Shown here in pieces: positions 52,616 through 61,712 of a stretch of DNA of 64,000 nucleotides. The first letter of the stretch is position 1, and the number at the start of each line of letters is the position of its first letter. The position numbers were made by a program, and so were the translations under genes. Source of the stretch: Citrobacter rodentium NBRC 105723 = DSM 16636 (lineage in GTDB: Bacteria > Pseudomonadota > Gammaproteobacteria > Enterobacterales > Enterobacteriaceae). Location of the stretch: NCBI RefSeq assembly GCF_021278985.1, contig NZ_CP082833.1:4712001-4776000 (forward strand), written 5' to 3'. The notes under the pieces were generated by a model. The model searched no databases and had not been told where the DNA came from. It was given only the letters and a program-made list of their open reading frames with translations.

Positions 52616-53597
52616 AGGAAGCCACACCTGCGTACAGTTACTGAAAAACGGACATGACGTTATCATTCTCGATAACCTGTGCAACAGTAAGCGCAGCGTT
52701 CTGCCGGTTATCGAACGTCTCGGCGGTAAACAGCCGACGTTTGTCGAGGGCGACATTCGCAACGAAGCCCTGATGACCGAGCTCCTCCACGACCACGCGA
52801 TTGATACCGTGATTCATTTCGCCGGTCTGAAGGCGGTAGGCGAATCCGTCGCGAAACCGCTGGAATACTATGACAACAACGTTAACGGCACCCTGCGTCT
52901 GATTAGCGCAATGCGCGCCGCTAACGTGAAAAACTTCATCTTCAGCTCCTCCGCCACCGTCTACGGCGATCAGCCCAAAATCCCTTACGTTGAGAGCTTC
53001 CCGACCGGGACGCCGCAAAGCCCCTACGGCAAAAGCAAGCTGATGGTTGAACAGATCCTCACCGACCTGCAAAAAGCGCAGCCGGAATGGAGCATCGCTC
53101 TGCTGCGCTACTTCAACCCGGTCGGCGCGCATCCGTCAGGCGATATGGGCGAAGACCCGCAGGGCATTCCGAATAACCTGATGCCGTACATCGCCCAGGT
53201 CGCCGTCGGCCGCCGCGACTCGCTCGCCATCTTCGGCAACGATTACCCGACCCAGGACGGCACTGGCGTACGCGATTACATTCACGTGATGGATCTCGCC
53301 GACGGTCACGTTACGGCGATGGAAAAGCTGGCGGGAGTTCAGGGCGTCCATATTTATAACCTCGGCGCTGGCGTCGGCAGCAGCGTACTGGACGTGGTCA
53401 ACGCCTTCAGCAAGGCGTGCGGCAAACCGGTCAACTACCATTTCGCGCCGCGTCGCGAGGGCGATCTGCCCGCCTACTGGGCCGATGCCAGCAAAGCCGA
53501 CCGCGAACTGAACTGGCGCGTCACGCGCACCCTGGACGAAATGGCGCAGGACACCTGGCGCTGGCAGTCGCGCCATCCGCAGGGCTACCCGGATTAA
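52581..53597 (+). CDS. galE: UDP-glucose 4-epimerase GalE
   Basis: 338 codons from the ATG at 52581, preceded by GGAGCGAATT; a longer frame upstream crosses the promoter. SDR-type epimerase: NAD site VTGGSGYIGSHT (about 5-16), FSSSATVYGDQ, and YGKSK with catalytic Tyr149 and Lys. It interconverts UDP-galactose and UDP-glucose, linking galactose use with surface polysaccharide supply. First gene of galETKM; operator OI lies within its 5' end. Confidence 0.97.
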   Translation: MKVLVTGGSGYIGSHTCVQLLKNGHDVIILDNLCNSKRSVLPVIERLGGKQPTFVEGDIRNEALMTELLHDHAIDTVIHFAGLKAVGESVAKPLEYYDNNVNGTLRLISAMRAANVKNFIFSSSATVYGDQPKIPYVESFPTGTPQSPYGKSKLMVEQILTDLQKAQPEWSIALLRYFNPVGAHPSGDMGEDPQGIPNNLMPYIAQVAVGRRDSLAIFGNDYPTQDGTGVRDYIHVMDLADGHVTAMEKLAGVQGVHIYNLGAGVGSSVLDVVNAFSKACGKPVNYHFAPRREGDLPAYWADASKADRELNWRVTRTLDEMAQDTWRWQSRHPQGYPD

Positions 53598-53606
53598 GGA
53601 ATCAGC

Positions 53607-54653
53607 ATGACTACATTTAACCCTGTCGATCACCCACATCGCCGTTTTAACCCGTTAACCGGACAGTGGATTCTGGTTTCGCCGCATCGCGCTAAGCGTC
53701 CCTGGCAGGGGGCGCAGGAAACGCCCTCTGACGAGACGCTGCCCGCACACGATCCGCACTGTTTTCTCTGCGCGGGCAATACCCGCGTCACCGGCGATAA
53801 AAACCCGGATTATACCGGCACCTACGTTTTCACTAACGATTTCGCCGCGCTGATGACCGATACGCCCGACGCGCCGGACAGCCGCGATCCGCTGATGCGC
53901 TGCCAGAGCGCGCGCGGCACCAGCCGCGTGATTTGCTTCTCCCCGGATCACAGCAAAACCCTGCCGGAGCTGAGCGTGTCCGCGCTGACGGAAATTGTGA
54001 AAACCTGGCAGGAGCAAACCGCGGATCTGGGGAAAACCTATCCCTGGGTACAGGTATTCGAGAATAAGGGCGCGGCGATGGGCTGTTCTAACCCCCATCC
54101 GCACGGACAGATCTGGGCCAACAGCTTTCTGCCTAACGAAGCGGAGCGCGAAGACCGTCTGCAAAAAGCGTATTTTGCCGAACAGGATTCACCGATGCTC
54201 GTCGACTACGTCCAGCGTGAACTGGCCGACGGCAGCCGGACGGTAGTGGAAACTCAGCACTGGCTGGCTGTCGTGCCTTACTGGGCGGCCTGGCCGTTTG
54301 AAACCCTGCTGCTGCCCAAAGCCCATGTGCTGCGCATTACCGATTTGACCGACGAACAGCGTGCCGATCTGGCGCTGGCGTTGAAGAAGCTGACCAGCCG
54401 TTACGACAACCTGTTCAGGTGCTCGTTCCCCTACTCGATGGGCTGGCACGGCGCGCCGTTTAACGGTGAACAGAACGATCACTGGCAGCTGCACGCGCAC
54501 TTTTATCCGCCGCTGCTGCGTTCCGCCACCGTGCGCAAATTTATGGTCGGCTACGAAATGCTGGCGGAAACCCAGCGCGATCTCACCGCCGAACAGGCGG
54601 CAGAGCGCCTGCGCGCGGTCAGCGACATTCACTTTCGCGAATCCGGAGTATAA
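53607..54653 (+). CDS. galT: Galactose-1-phosphate uridylyltransferase GalT
   Basis: 348 codons. HIT-superfamily enzyme with the nucleophile motif HPHGQIW (about 164-170), zinc ligands in HCFLCAGNTRVTGD (two Cys) and a later His, and the closing QLHAHFYPPLL. It transfers UMP between UDP-glucose and galactose-1-phosphate. It lies 9 bp after galE and 2 bp before galK. Confidence 0.96.
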   Translation: MTTFNPVDHPHRRFNPLTGQWILVSPHRAKRPWQGAQETPSDETLPAHDPHCFLCAGNTRVTGDKNPDYTGTYVFTNDFAALMTDTPDAPDSRDPLMRCQSARGTSRVICFSPDHSKTLPELSVSALTEIVKTWQEQTADLGKTYPWVQVFENKGAAMGCSNPHPHGQIWANSFLPNEAEREDRLQKAYFAEQDSPMLVDYVQRELADGSRTVVETQHWLAVVPYWAAWPFETLLLPKAHVLRITDLTDEQRADLALALKKLTSRYDNLFRCSFPYSMGWHGAPFNGEQNDHWQLHAHFYPPLLRSATVRKFMVGYEMLAETQRDLTAEQAAERLRAVSDIHFRESGV

Positions 54654-54655
54654 AA

Positions 54656-55804
54656 ATGAGTCTGAAAGAGAAAACACAATCTCTGTTTGCCAACATTTAT
54701 GGCTACCCTGCCACCCACACCATCCAGGCGCCTGGCCGCGTTAACCTTATTGGCGAACATACCGATTATAACGACGGCTTTGTGCTGCCCTGCGCCATTG
54801 ACTACCAGACGGTGATTAGCTGCGCGGCGCGCGACGATCGTAAGGTTCGGGTCATCGCCGCCGACTATGACAATCAGGTTGATGAGTTCTCGCTGGATGC
54901 GCCGATTGTGACCCACGACAGCCAGCAGTGGTCGAACTATGTGCGCGGCGTCGTGAAACACCTGCAAAAACGCGACGCCAGCTTCGGCGGCGCGGATCTG
55001 GTGATCAGCGGCAACGTTCCGCAGGGGGCGGGCTTAAGCTCTTCCGCATCGCTGGAAGTGGCGGTCGGCACCGTATTCCAGCAGCTTTATCACCTGCCGC
55101 TGGACGGCACCCAGATTGCGCTGAATGGCCAGGAAGCGGAAAACCAGTTCGTCGGCTGCAACTGCGGCATCATGGACCAGTTAATCTCCGCGCTCGGTAA
55201 ACAAGATCACGCGCTGCTGATCGACTGCCGCTCGCTTGGCAGCAAAGCGGTTTCCATGCCGCAGGGCGTGGCGGTGGTGATCATCAACAGCAACTTTAAG
55301 CGCACGCTGGTTGGCAGCGAGTACAACACCCGCCGCCAGCAGTGTGAAACGGGCGCGCGTTTCTTCCAGCAACCGGCGCTGCGCGACGTGAGCCTTGAGC
55401 AGTTTGACGCGGTGGCGAATGAACTGGACCCGCTGGTTGCCAAACGCGTTCGTCACGTGTTAACTGAGAATGCGCGTACCGTTGAAGCCGCCAGCGCGCT
55501 GGAAAAAGGCGATCTTAAGCGGATGGGCGAACTGATGGCCGAATCTCATGCCTCAATGCGCGATGATTTTGAAATCACCGTCCCGCAGATCGATACGCTG
55601 GTTGAAATTGTGAAGGCCGTCATTGGCGACAAAGGCGGCGTGCGCATGACTGGTGGCGGCTTTGGCGGCTGCGTGGTAGCGCTGATCCCGGAAGATCTGG
55701 TGCCTGCCGTTCAGCAGGCCGTTGCGGAGCAGTACGAAGCCAGAACCGGGATTAAAGAAACTTTCTACGTTTGCAAACCTTCACAAGGAGCAGGACAGTG
55801 CTGA
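54656..55804 (+). CDS. galK: Galactokinase GalK
   Basis: 382 codons. GHMP kinase with the galactokinase signature GRVNLIGEHTDYNDG (about 27-41), the ATP loop VPQGAGLSSSASLEVAVG, catalytic Asp in CGIMDQLISALG, and GVRMTGGGFGGCVVAL. It phosphorylates alpha-D-galactose. It overlaps the galM start by 7 bp. Confidence 0.96.
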   Translation: MSLKEKTQSLFANIYGYPATHTIQAPGRVNLIGEHTDYNDGFVLPCAIDYQTVISCAARDDRKVRVIAADYDNQVDEFSLDAPIVTHDSQQWSNYVRGVVKHLQKRDASFGGADLVISGNVPQGAGLSSSASLEVAVGTVFQQLYHLPLDGTQIALNGQEAENQFVGCNCGIMDQLISALGKQDHALLIDCRSLGSKAVSMPQGVAVVIINSNFKRTLVGSEYNTRRQQCETGARFFQQPALRDVSLEQFDAVANELDPLVAKRVRHVLTENARTVEAASALEKGDLKRMGELMAESHASMRDDFEITVPQIDTLVEIVKAVIGDKGGVRMTGGGFGGCVVALIPEDLVPAVQQAVAEQYEARTGIKETFYVCKPSQGAGQC

Positions 55805-56838
55805 ACGAAACACCCGCACTGGCGCCCGATGGTCAGCCGTACCGCCTGTTAACCCTGCGCAACAGCGCGGGGATGGTGGTTACGCTGATGGACTGGGGCG
55901 CTACCTTACTTTCGGCGCGAATTCCCCTTTCCGACGGCAGCGTGCGTGAAGCGCTGCTGGGATGCGCCAGCCCGGAACATTACCGGGATCAGACGGCATT
56001 TCTGGGGGCGTCAATTGGTCGCTACGCGAACCGTATCGCCGACAGCCGCTACGTTTTTGCCGGCGAAACCGTGACGCTACAGCCCAGCCAGGGCGTTAAC
56101 CAGCTGCACGGCGGGCCGGAAGGCTTCGATAAGCGCCGCTGGCAGATTGTTAATCAGAATGAGCGTCAGGTGCTATTTGCCCTGACCTCCGACGATGGCG
56201 ATCAGGGTTTCCCCGGCAATCTCGGCGCGACGGCGCAGTATCGCCTGACCGATGATAACCGTATCTCTGTTACCTATCGCGCCACGGTGGATAAAACCTG
56301 TCCGGTCAATCTGACCAACCACGTCTATTTTAACCTGGACGGCGATCAGACCGATGTGCGTCAGCATAAGCTACAGATTCTCGCCGACGAGTATCTGCCG
56401 GTTGATGAAGGCGGCATCCCGCGCGACGGCCTGAAATCCGTCGTTGGCACCACCTTTGACTTCCGCAACGGCAAAATCATCGCCAGCGAGTTTCTTGCCG
56501 ACGACGATCAGCGCAAGGTGAAAGGCTACGACCACGCCTTTTTGCTCCAGGCTAAAGGTGATGTTAAAAAGCCCGTCGCACGGCTGTGGTCCGCCGATGA
56601 GAAGTTGCAGATGGAGGTTTACACCTCCGCTCCGGCGCTGCAGTTCTACTCCGGCAACTATCTGGGCGGCACCTCTTCACGCGGCCCTGAGCCCTACGCG
56701 GATTATCAGGGGCTGGCGCTGGAGAGCGAGTTCCTGCCCGACAGCCCCAACCACCCTGAATGGCCGCAGCCGGACTGCTTTCTGCGTCCCGGCGAAGAGT
56801 ACGCCAGCGTGACGGAATATCGGTTTATTGCGTCCTGA
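55798..56838 (+). CDS. galM: Galactose mutarotase (aldose 1-epimerase) GalM
   Basis: 346 codons from a GTG at 55798, which keeps the E. coli length and follows CAAGGAGCAGGACA; a longer frame starts inside galK. Family segments: SIGRYANRIADSRY, NQLHGGPEGFDKR with catalytic His, NLTNHVYFNLDGD, and LALESEFLPDSPNHPEWPQP with catalytic Glu. It speeds anomer exchange of galactose before GalK acts. Confidence 0.95.
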   Translation: MLNETPALAPDGQPYRLLTLRNSAGMVVTLMDWGATLLSARIPLSDGSVREALLGCASPEHYRDQTAFLGASIGRYANRIADSRYVFAGETVTLQPSQGVNQLHGGPEGFDKRRWQIVNQNERQVLFALTSDDGDQGFPGNLGATAQYRLTDDNRISVTYRATVDKTCPVNLTNHVYFNLDGDQTDVRQHKLQILADEYLPVDEGGIPRDGLKSVVGTTFDFRNGKIIASEFLADDDQRKVKGYDHAFLLQAKGDVKKPVARLWSADEKLQMEVYTSAPALQFYSGNYLGGTSSRGPEPYADYQGLALESEFLPDSPNHPEWPQPDCFLRPGEEYASVTEYRFIAS

Positions 56839-56847
56839 TAAACAAAC

Positions 56848-56877
56848 AGCGCCCGGCAAGCGAACCTGCCGGGCGCT
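56848..56877. terminator. Bidirectional terminator between galM and the chbG-like gene
   Basis: A perfect 11-bp stem AGCGCCCGGCA / TGCCGGGCGCT with an 8-base loop lies 10 bp after the galM stop and 4 bp before the end of the convergent chbG-like gene. No long T-run is present, but the stem is very stable. Confidence 0.8.
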
Positions 56878-56880
56878 GAA

Positions 56881-57639
56881 TTATAAATCGCTCCAGGTCC
56901 CCAGACGAAACCCCTGCTCCTCTACCGCCTGCTTCAGGCCAGATGAAGTCAGAACTTCCAGCTCTTCCAGCCTGGGAAAGCAGTAACGGCTTTGCCTGAC
57001 TTCATTATCAATAAATCCGGGATGGCACATCAGTTCAGTAGATTGATATCCACCGGCTGCTGATTTTGCCAGCGCCGCCAGCAAAAAGCGACTCGAGACA
57101 TTTTCGCCATAAAAATCATTAATGAAATACTCCACGCTGCTCACGCCTCGCGGTGTGATATTTTGTTCCCGGGCGACCTGCCAGTCGATACGCAACGGAA
57201 GATCTTTGTCTTTCGCAAACTGCTCGACATGCCGCCAGACCTGCGGGAGAAAATGCACATGGTGATGGCTGTCGATATGGCCAGGCGGTCGGCCAAACAC
57301 CGAGATAAAGCGCTGATACTGCTGATGGAGTTCGGCCACAATCTCTTCATCGCTGACTAATCCCTGCCCGGTAGCCTGCCAGAGCCATTTTCCCATTTTT
57401 CCCTCTCGCGTTAGCGAAGGTGCTTGCGTTAAAGGCGCGCCATAGCTGAGAACAAAATGCAAACCGACTGCCAGAGAGGGAAGATTTGCGCTAATCTCCG
57501 CCGCATGTTCAATAGCACTGGCATTGATCATGGCCGTTGTTGATGTCACCAGCCCCCGCCGATGAGCTTCAGCAATACCGTAGTTGATCCCTTTGCTCAG
57601 ACCAAAATCATCGGCATTGACGATTAATAATCTCGCCAT
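56881..57639 (-). CDS. ChbG-like chitooligosaccharide deacetylase (YdjC family)
   Basis: 252 codons from the ATG at 57639 (MARLLIVNADDFGLSKG), spaced well from a GTGAGG site; an ATG two codons upstream is too close to it. YdjC/ChbG family deacetylase: metal-binding NADDFG, DSHHHVHFLPQ (about 116-126) and CHPGFIDNEVRQS. E. coli ChbG removes one acetyl group from chitobiose phosphate so that ChbR and ChbF can act on it. Last gene of the chbC-R-F-G-like cluster, 10 bp after chbF. Confidence 0.9.
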   Translation of the reverse strand: MARLLIVNADDFGLSKGINYGIAEAHRRGLVTSTTAMINASAIEHAAEISANLPSLAVGLHFVLSYGAPLTQAPSLTREGKMGKWLWQATGQGLVSDEEIVAELHQQYQRFISVFGRPPGHIDSHHHVHFLPQVWRHVEQFAKDKDLPLRIDWQVAREQNITPRGVSSVEYFINDFYGENVSSRFLLAALAKSAAGGYQSTELMCHPGFIDNEVRQSRYCFPRLEELEVLTSSGLKQAVEEQGFRLGTWSDL

Positions 57640-57649
57640 TTTCATAACC

Positions 57650-59008
57650 TCACTGACGGGGTTGATGCCGGTGGAGTTCGGCAATCGTATCGGCAAACTG
57701 AGGCAAATACGCTCTGTTCGCCAGCAGCATTTCCCGCGCCAGGAGTTCCGCTCCGTGGTCAGAGTTCACCAGCGGATTAAGATTGAGCGCCAGCAAAACG
57801 TCATTTATTTTGCCGCTTATGGCGGCGCGCGAAGCGGCAATTTCAAAACCTTTGATGGTATAAATTAATCCAAGCACATTTTCATCAAAGCGCTTTATCC
57901 GTGGATGAGGAACCGCGCCGTTTTTACCTAACAGGCAAGTCATTTCGACTGTCCACTCTTGCGGAATATTATCAACATGTCCACAATGAGGAATATTTAC
58001 GTAATGTTCAGTCTGCTTATCGTTATAAATCGCATTAATCACCTCGCAGGCAGCATCAGAATACCATGCGCCTCCCCGGGCTTCCAGCTCACCCGGTTTG
58101 ACGTGCAGTTCAGGATCCTGGTAAATATCAAACAGCTCTTTTTCCAGTTTCTGCACCACCTGCGCACGCACTTCGCCTTTATAATACTCACCCATCTCGA
58201 TTGCCAACATTTCTTTTTGCTTAAAATAATAAAGGAGATAGGAGCAAGGTAATAAATTTAATGAGCGAATGAGTCCCTCACTAAACGGCAGGCTGAATAT
58301 GTTTTTTACTGCGTTTCCCTGAATCGTTCCGGAAGAAACCAGGTCAATGACCTCCTTAAAGCGCGACTGACTGTTAACCCAGACATCTTTAATAAAGACC
58401 AGATGATTCAGGCCGAATAAATCAATGGAAAGCTGGTCTTGTTCGGATAATGCCAGAATATCCGCAATAAACATTCGCATCCCTACCGGAACATTACATA
58501 CGCCAATAAATTTCCGGAAAGAAGTATGACGATAAACGGCTTCCGTCACCATTCCGGCCGGATTGGTAAAATTAATCACCCATGCTTGCGGACAAATCTC
58601 CTGTACATCCTTTATGATGTCAAAAATGACGGGGATGGTGCGCAGACCTTTAAATAATCCGCCAGCGCCGTTTGTTTCCTGCCCTAAGTAACCATGAGAA
58701 AGCGGGATATGTTCATCCTGTTCACGCGCCTGCAATTGACCAACGCGCAGCTGGGTAGTCACAAAATCCGCCCCCTGTAAAGCCTCCCGGCGATCCAGCG
58801 ACTTATGTATGACAACAGGAATGCCTGCTTGCTTAACCATACGCTGGCAAAGCTCAAAAATAATATTCAGCTTTTTTTCCCCTTCTTTGACATCCACCAG
58901 CCACAGTTCACTAATGGGCATTTCATGGTAACGTTTGATAAATCCCTCAAGGAGTTCCGGGGTATAACTACTGCCGCCACCAAGGGTAACAATCTTCAGT
59001 TTTTTCAT
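57650..59008 (-). CDS. ChbF-like 6-phospho-beta-glucosidase (GH4)
   Basis: 452 codons from the ATG at 59008, with AGGAG five bases upstream. Glycoside hydrolase family 4, NAD+ and Mn2+ dependent: GGGSSYTPELLEGFI (about 9-23), INFTNPAGMVTEA, CNVPVGMRMF with the metal-ligand Cys, and FGLNHLVFIKDV with the metal-ligand His. Closest by eye to ChbF, which splits phosphorylated, mono-deacetylated chitobiose or cellobiose. The DNA is more AT-rich than the flanking gal and gpmA genes. Confidence 0.9.
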   Translation of the reverse strand: MKKLKIVTLGGGSSYTPELLEGFIKRYHEMPISELWLVDVKEGEKKLNIIFELCQRMVKQAGIPVVIHKSLDRREALQGADFVTTQLRVGQLQAREQDEHIPLSHGYLGQETNGAGGLFKGLRTIPVIFDIIKDVQEICPQAWVINFTNPAGMVTEAVYRHTSFRKFIGVCNVPVGMRMFIADILALSEQDQLSIDLFGLNHLVFIKDVWVNSQSRFKEVIDLVSSGTIQGNAVKNIFSLPFSEGLIRSLNLLPCSYLLYYFKQKEMLAIEMGEYYKGEVRAQVVQKLEKELFDIYQDPELHVKPGELEARGGAWYSDAACEVINAIYNDKQTEHYVNIPHCGHVDNIPQEWTVEMTCLLGKNGAVPHPRIKRFDENVLGLIYTIKGFEIAASRAAISGKINDVLLALNLNPLVNSDHGAELLAREMLLANRAYLPQFADTIAELHRHQPRQ

Positions 59009-59072
59009 CATAACTCCTGAAAGCATTCTGTCGCTTTCTATAGTCAGGTTCAGTTGTGGTTTATCGCGATTA

Positions 59073-59891
59073 TCAGCGAACAGAATGCGCTAACCGTCGA
59101 CGGTAATGACCCGGGGTAAATGACGTTGCTTTTTTAAAATTATTAATAAACATGCCCGGACTGCTGAAACCGGCTTCAAAAGCGATATCCGCCACGGAAA
59201 AGTTACTGGTTTCAAGCAAATTTTTGCAGTAATTAATACGAATATCATTAATGATTTGCCCCGGCGTTTTATGAAAATAACGGTTAGTCGCTCGGGTAAG
59301 ATATGACTGCGTTTTCCCGGATATCTTAACCATATTGTTAAGAGCGTTCTCCGCAAACAGCGATTTATTGTGCATCTCTCTGACCAGCTGCGATAACCAC
59401 CAGGGTATATTATCCCCACAAGAGCTATCTTTATAATGCTGCAAGTGGTTTACAATATAAAAGGTCAGTAGCTTATTAAATTCATCAAACGCTTCCTGAT
59501 TAATATTTAACGTAGCCAGCGTTGACTCTATGTAAGTTAAAAAGCTATTTGACATAGCATAACTTTGCGAGGCGATAAAACATGAAGGCAGCATGTCCAG
59601 ATAATGTTTCTCGAAATACTGACGACTTACGCCCATGTTGAGAATTCGCGTCACGCCATAATCGTAAAAGGTCTGATGATAAGAACCGACCGGGATAAAT
59701 ACGAAATACCCACGTTCCATTGAGACACGCTTGCCATTAATTTCCTGACTACAGCTACCGGTAAGAACGATAGTGAACTCATAGTAATCATGCTGATGCA
59801 AGCCGCTAACGCTTTCAGTCTTATCGAGAATGAAAAAATAAAAATCCTTCCCTTTTAAAAACTGGCTTTCATAAACCGTATTAATCTCCAT
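59073..59891 (-). CDS. ChbR-like AraC-family regulator
   Basis: 272 codons. N-terminal cupin-like sensor (SGLHQHDYYEFTIVLTGSCS, HQTFYDYG) and a C-terminal AraC DNA-binding domain with two helix-turn-helix units (NNMVKISGKTQSYLTRATNR and FSVADIAFEAGFSSPGMFIN). It resembles E. coli ChbR, which represses chb without inducer and activates it with deacetylated chitobiose phosphate. It is 64 bp upstream of the chbF-like gene and 11 bp downstream of the chbC-like gene, within one operon. Confidence 0.9.
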   Translation of the reverse strand: MEINTVYESQFLKGKDFYFFILDKTESVSGLHQHDYYEFTIVLTGSCSQEINGKRVSMERGYFVFIPVGSYHQTFYDYGVTRILNMGVSRQYFEKHYLDMLPSCFIASQSYAMSNSFLTYIESTLATLNINQEAFDEFNKLLTFYIVNHLQHYKDSSCGDNIPWWLSQLVREMHNKSLFAENALNNMVKISGKTQSYLTRATNRYFHKTPGQIINDIRINYCKNLLETSNFSVADIAFEAGFSSPGMFINNFKKATSFTPGHYRRRLAHSVR

Positions 59892-59902
59892 GTGCCCCCC
59901 GG

Positions 59903-61261
59903 TTAAAACTTTAATGCTGCGGCGATATCTTCTTCGCTTTCATCTTCATCAATGATGTTCTGTGCTTTATTGGCGATCATAACAAACGGGAGATAGATCA
60001 GGGTGGCAATCACCACATTAACCAGAGCAAGAATTAATGCTGCCACGCTGCCGTTGGAATTAAAAAAAGCACCCAATCCTGGCGGCATGGTCCATGGTGC
60101 AAAATTAGTTGATGGTGGAATAATCCCCAGCGAATAGACCAGCAGGGTAATCCCTGCCAGAACAGGCTGAATGATGATAAAAGGGATCATCAACACCGGA
60201 TTCATAATGATTGGCAGTCCAAATAAAATAGGTTCATTAATATTGAACATTCCTGAAGGTAACGCCATTTTTGCAACCTGACGGTAATCTGCGCGCCGCG
60301 ATGCGATAAAAATAGCGAGAATTAAACTTAGCGTCGCGCCGGTTCCACCCAAATAAACGTAGGACTCGAGCATCGGCCCCGTCCAGAAATGAAATGTTTT
60401 TCCTGCCGCCAGCGCAGACTCCACAGATCCATACTGCGTGTAGATCGCCATATTCTCCATTCCCCAGGGGCCAAGAATACCGCTGTTTAAAGCCGTTAAC
60501 GCTAATCCGCCATGCACGCCAAAGAACCACAACAATGAATTAAAAGTCACGTAGACCCAACCGACGACGCCACCGAGCGATGCCAGCGGTACAGCAATGG
60601 ATTGCATAATGACCTGATGAAAGTGGGTTCCCGCTAACGACAGTCCCCAGGAAATAAGCCCCATGATGAACAGAATAATGAATCCAGGAATCAGCGCGGT
60701 AAATGAACGCGATACTGAAGAGGGGACGCTTTCAGGCAACACAATGACCCATTCAAGCTTGATAATTAGGCTAAACATTTCAGCCACAACCAGACCTATG
60801 ATGATCCCTGAAATGATATTGGCGCCTCCAAGCCAGTTAGCGCCAATGGCGTTAATATCGCCTACGGTATAAGGAGTAACGGTCATAAAAGCAGCGATGG
60901 CTAATAAACCAGCAGCAAGCGCATCGACTTTACGCTCTTCTGCTAAAGCCATTCCAATAAAAAATGGGGTAAGCAATGGCATTATTCCCAGAGAGCCATC
61001 GTATACGCTGGCGCCAATAGTTTTTAATCCATTAAGTATTTCAATCGTATTGCTATCCAGGCGGACGCCCAGTGACCAGAAAAAGGAACCGTCATCAAAA
61101 TTTAAAAAAACATTGTTGATAAGTACAAACATTGCCCCAACGAGCGTTAAGGGCATTAAGCGGATAAAACCATTCTTAATTGCGTTTATATGTACCTGTT
61201 TTCCAAGCTTTACGGCGACAGGCAAAATAACTCGCTCCAGCGAACTGATTGCGCCACTCAT
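59903..61261 (-). CDS. ChbC-like PTS EIIC (cellobiose/chitobiose family)
   Basis: 452 codons from the ATG at 61261, with AAGGA eight bases upstream; this equals the length of E. coli ChbC. Lactose/cellobiose-type EIIC with about ten membrane segments, including VGWVYVTFNSLLWFFGVHGG and MFNINEPILFGLPIIMNPVL (the conserved Asn-Glu-Pro). It imports and helps phosphorylate a beta-diglycoside. No EIIB or EIIA gene is near it, so it must borrow phosphoryl carriers from another system. First gene of the cluster. Confidence 0.9.
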   Translation of the reverse strand: MSGAISSLERVILPVAVKLGKQVHINAIKNGFIRLMPLTLVGAMFVLINNVFLNFDDGSFFWSLGVRLDSNTIEILNGLKTIGASVYDGSLGIMPLLTPFFIGMALAEERKVDALAAGLLAIAAFMTVTPYTVGDINAIGANWLGGANIISGIIIGLVVAEMFSLIIKLEWVIVLPESVPSSVSRSFTALIPGFIILFIMGLISWGLSLAGTHFHQVIMQSIAVPLASLGGVVGWVYVTFNSLLWFFGVHGGLALTALNSGILGPWGMENMAIYTQYGSVESALAAGKTFHFWTGPMLESYVYLGGTGATLSLILAIFIASRRADYRQVAKMALPSGMFNINEPILFGLPIIMNPVLMIPFIIIQPVLAGITLLVYSLGIIPPSTNFAPWTMPPGLGAFFNSNGSVAALILALVNVVIATLIYLPFVMIANKAQNIIDEDESEEDIAAALKF

Positions 61262-61712
61262 AACAAGCATCCTTAAATATTACTTATAAGTTAATTAAAA
61301 ATTCGCCCTTAATTAAAAACTCTTTGCCATGAAATAAAAGTAGGATTGTGTAAAAGTTTGCGTTGATGAATGGTGAATAGCATACCTGACGGGCAAAAAA
61401 GACGATAACGATTCAGGAACGGAAATGATGACTCATTGACCTTGTGATTTGATGATTTTCACGTTTCGATGAACTCATCCCTTTCCGTCGGATAATTAGC
61501 CAGGTGATATCGTTTACGGTAAGCCTCGCGGAACTGTTCCTCATTCCTGCCTGAAAACCCACCGCTTAACGACAAAATCGCAACTCTGAGTTCACAAGAG
61601 CCTTACACTGCTGACCAATTTTCGCTATGGTTATGCGTAAGCATTGCCGTTAATGGGTTACGGCAATATAATGAGAATTATTATCATTCAATAAGGCTTG
61701 AGGAGTAAGTAT
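61262..61712. promoter_or_regulatory. Divergent control region: chbC-like operon and gpmA
   Basis: No gene is seen in these 451 bases. Near the chbC-like start two copies of TTAATTAAAAA (61291-61301 and 61309-61319, 18 bp apart) could be an AraC-type direct-repeat site. The gpmA side ends with a Fur-like box and a GGAGTAAGTAT ribosome site. The middle (about 61330-61650) shows no feature I can name. Confidence 0.5.
61669..61688 (+). promoter_or_regulatory. Fur-like box upstream of gpmA
   Basis: TAATGAGAATTATTATCATT closely follows the Fur consensus (GATAATGATAATCATTATC), lying 25-44 bp before gpmA. Fur control of E. coli gpmA has been described. An iron-type ABC transporter lies on the other side of gpmA. 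Confidence 0.8.

Noticed and set aside
61441..61461. CRP-like site TGTGA ... TCACG before the chbC-like gene
   Set aside because: The half-sites are 11 bp apart rather than the 6 bp needed for CRP.
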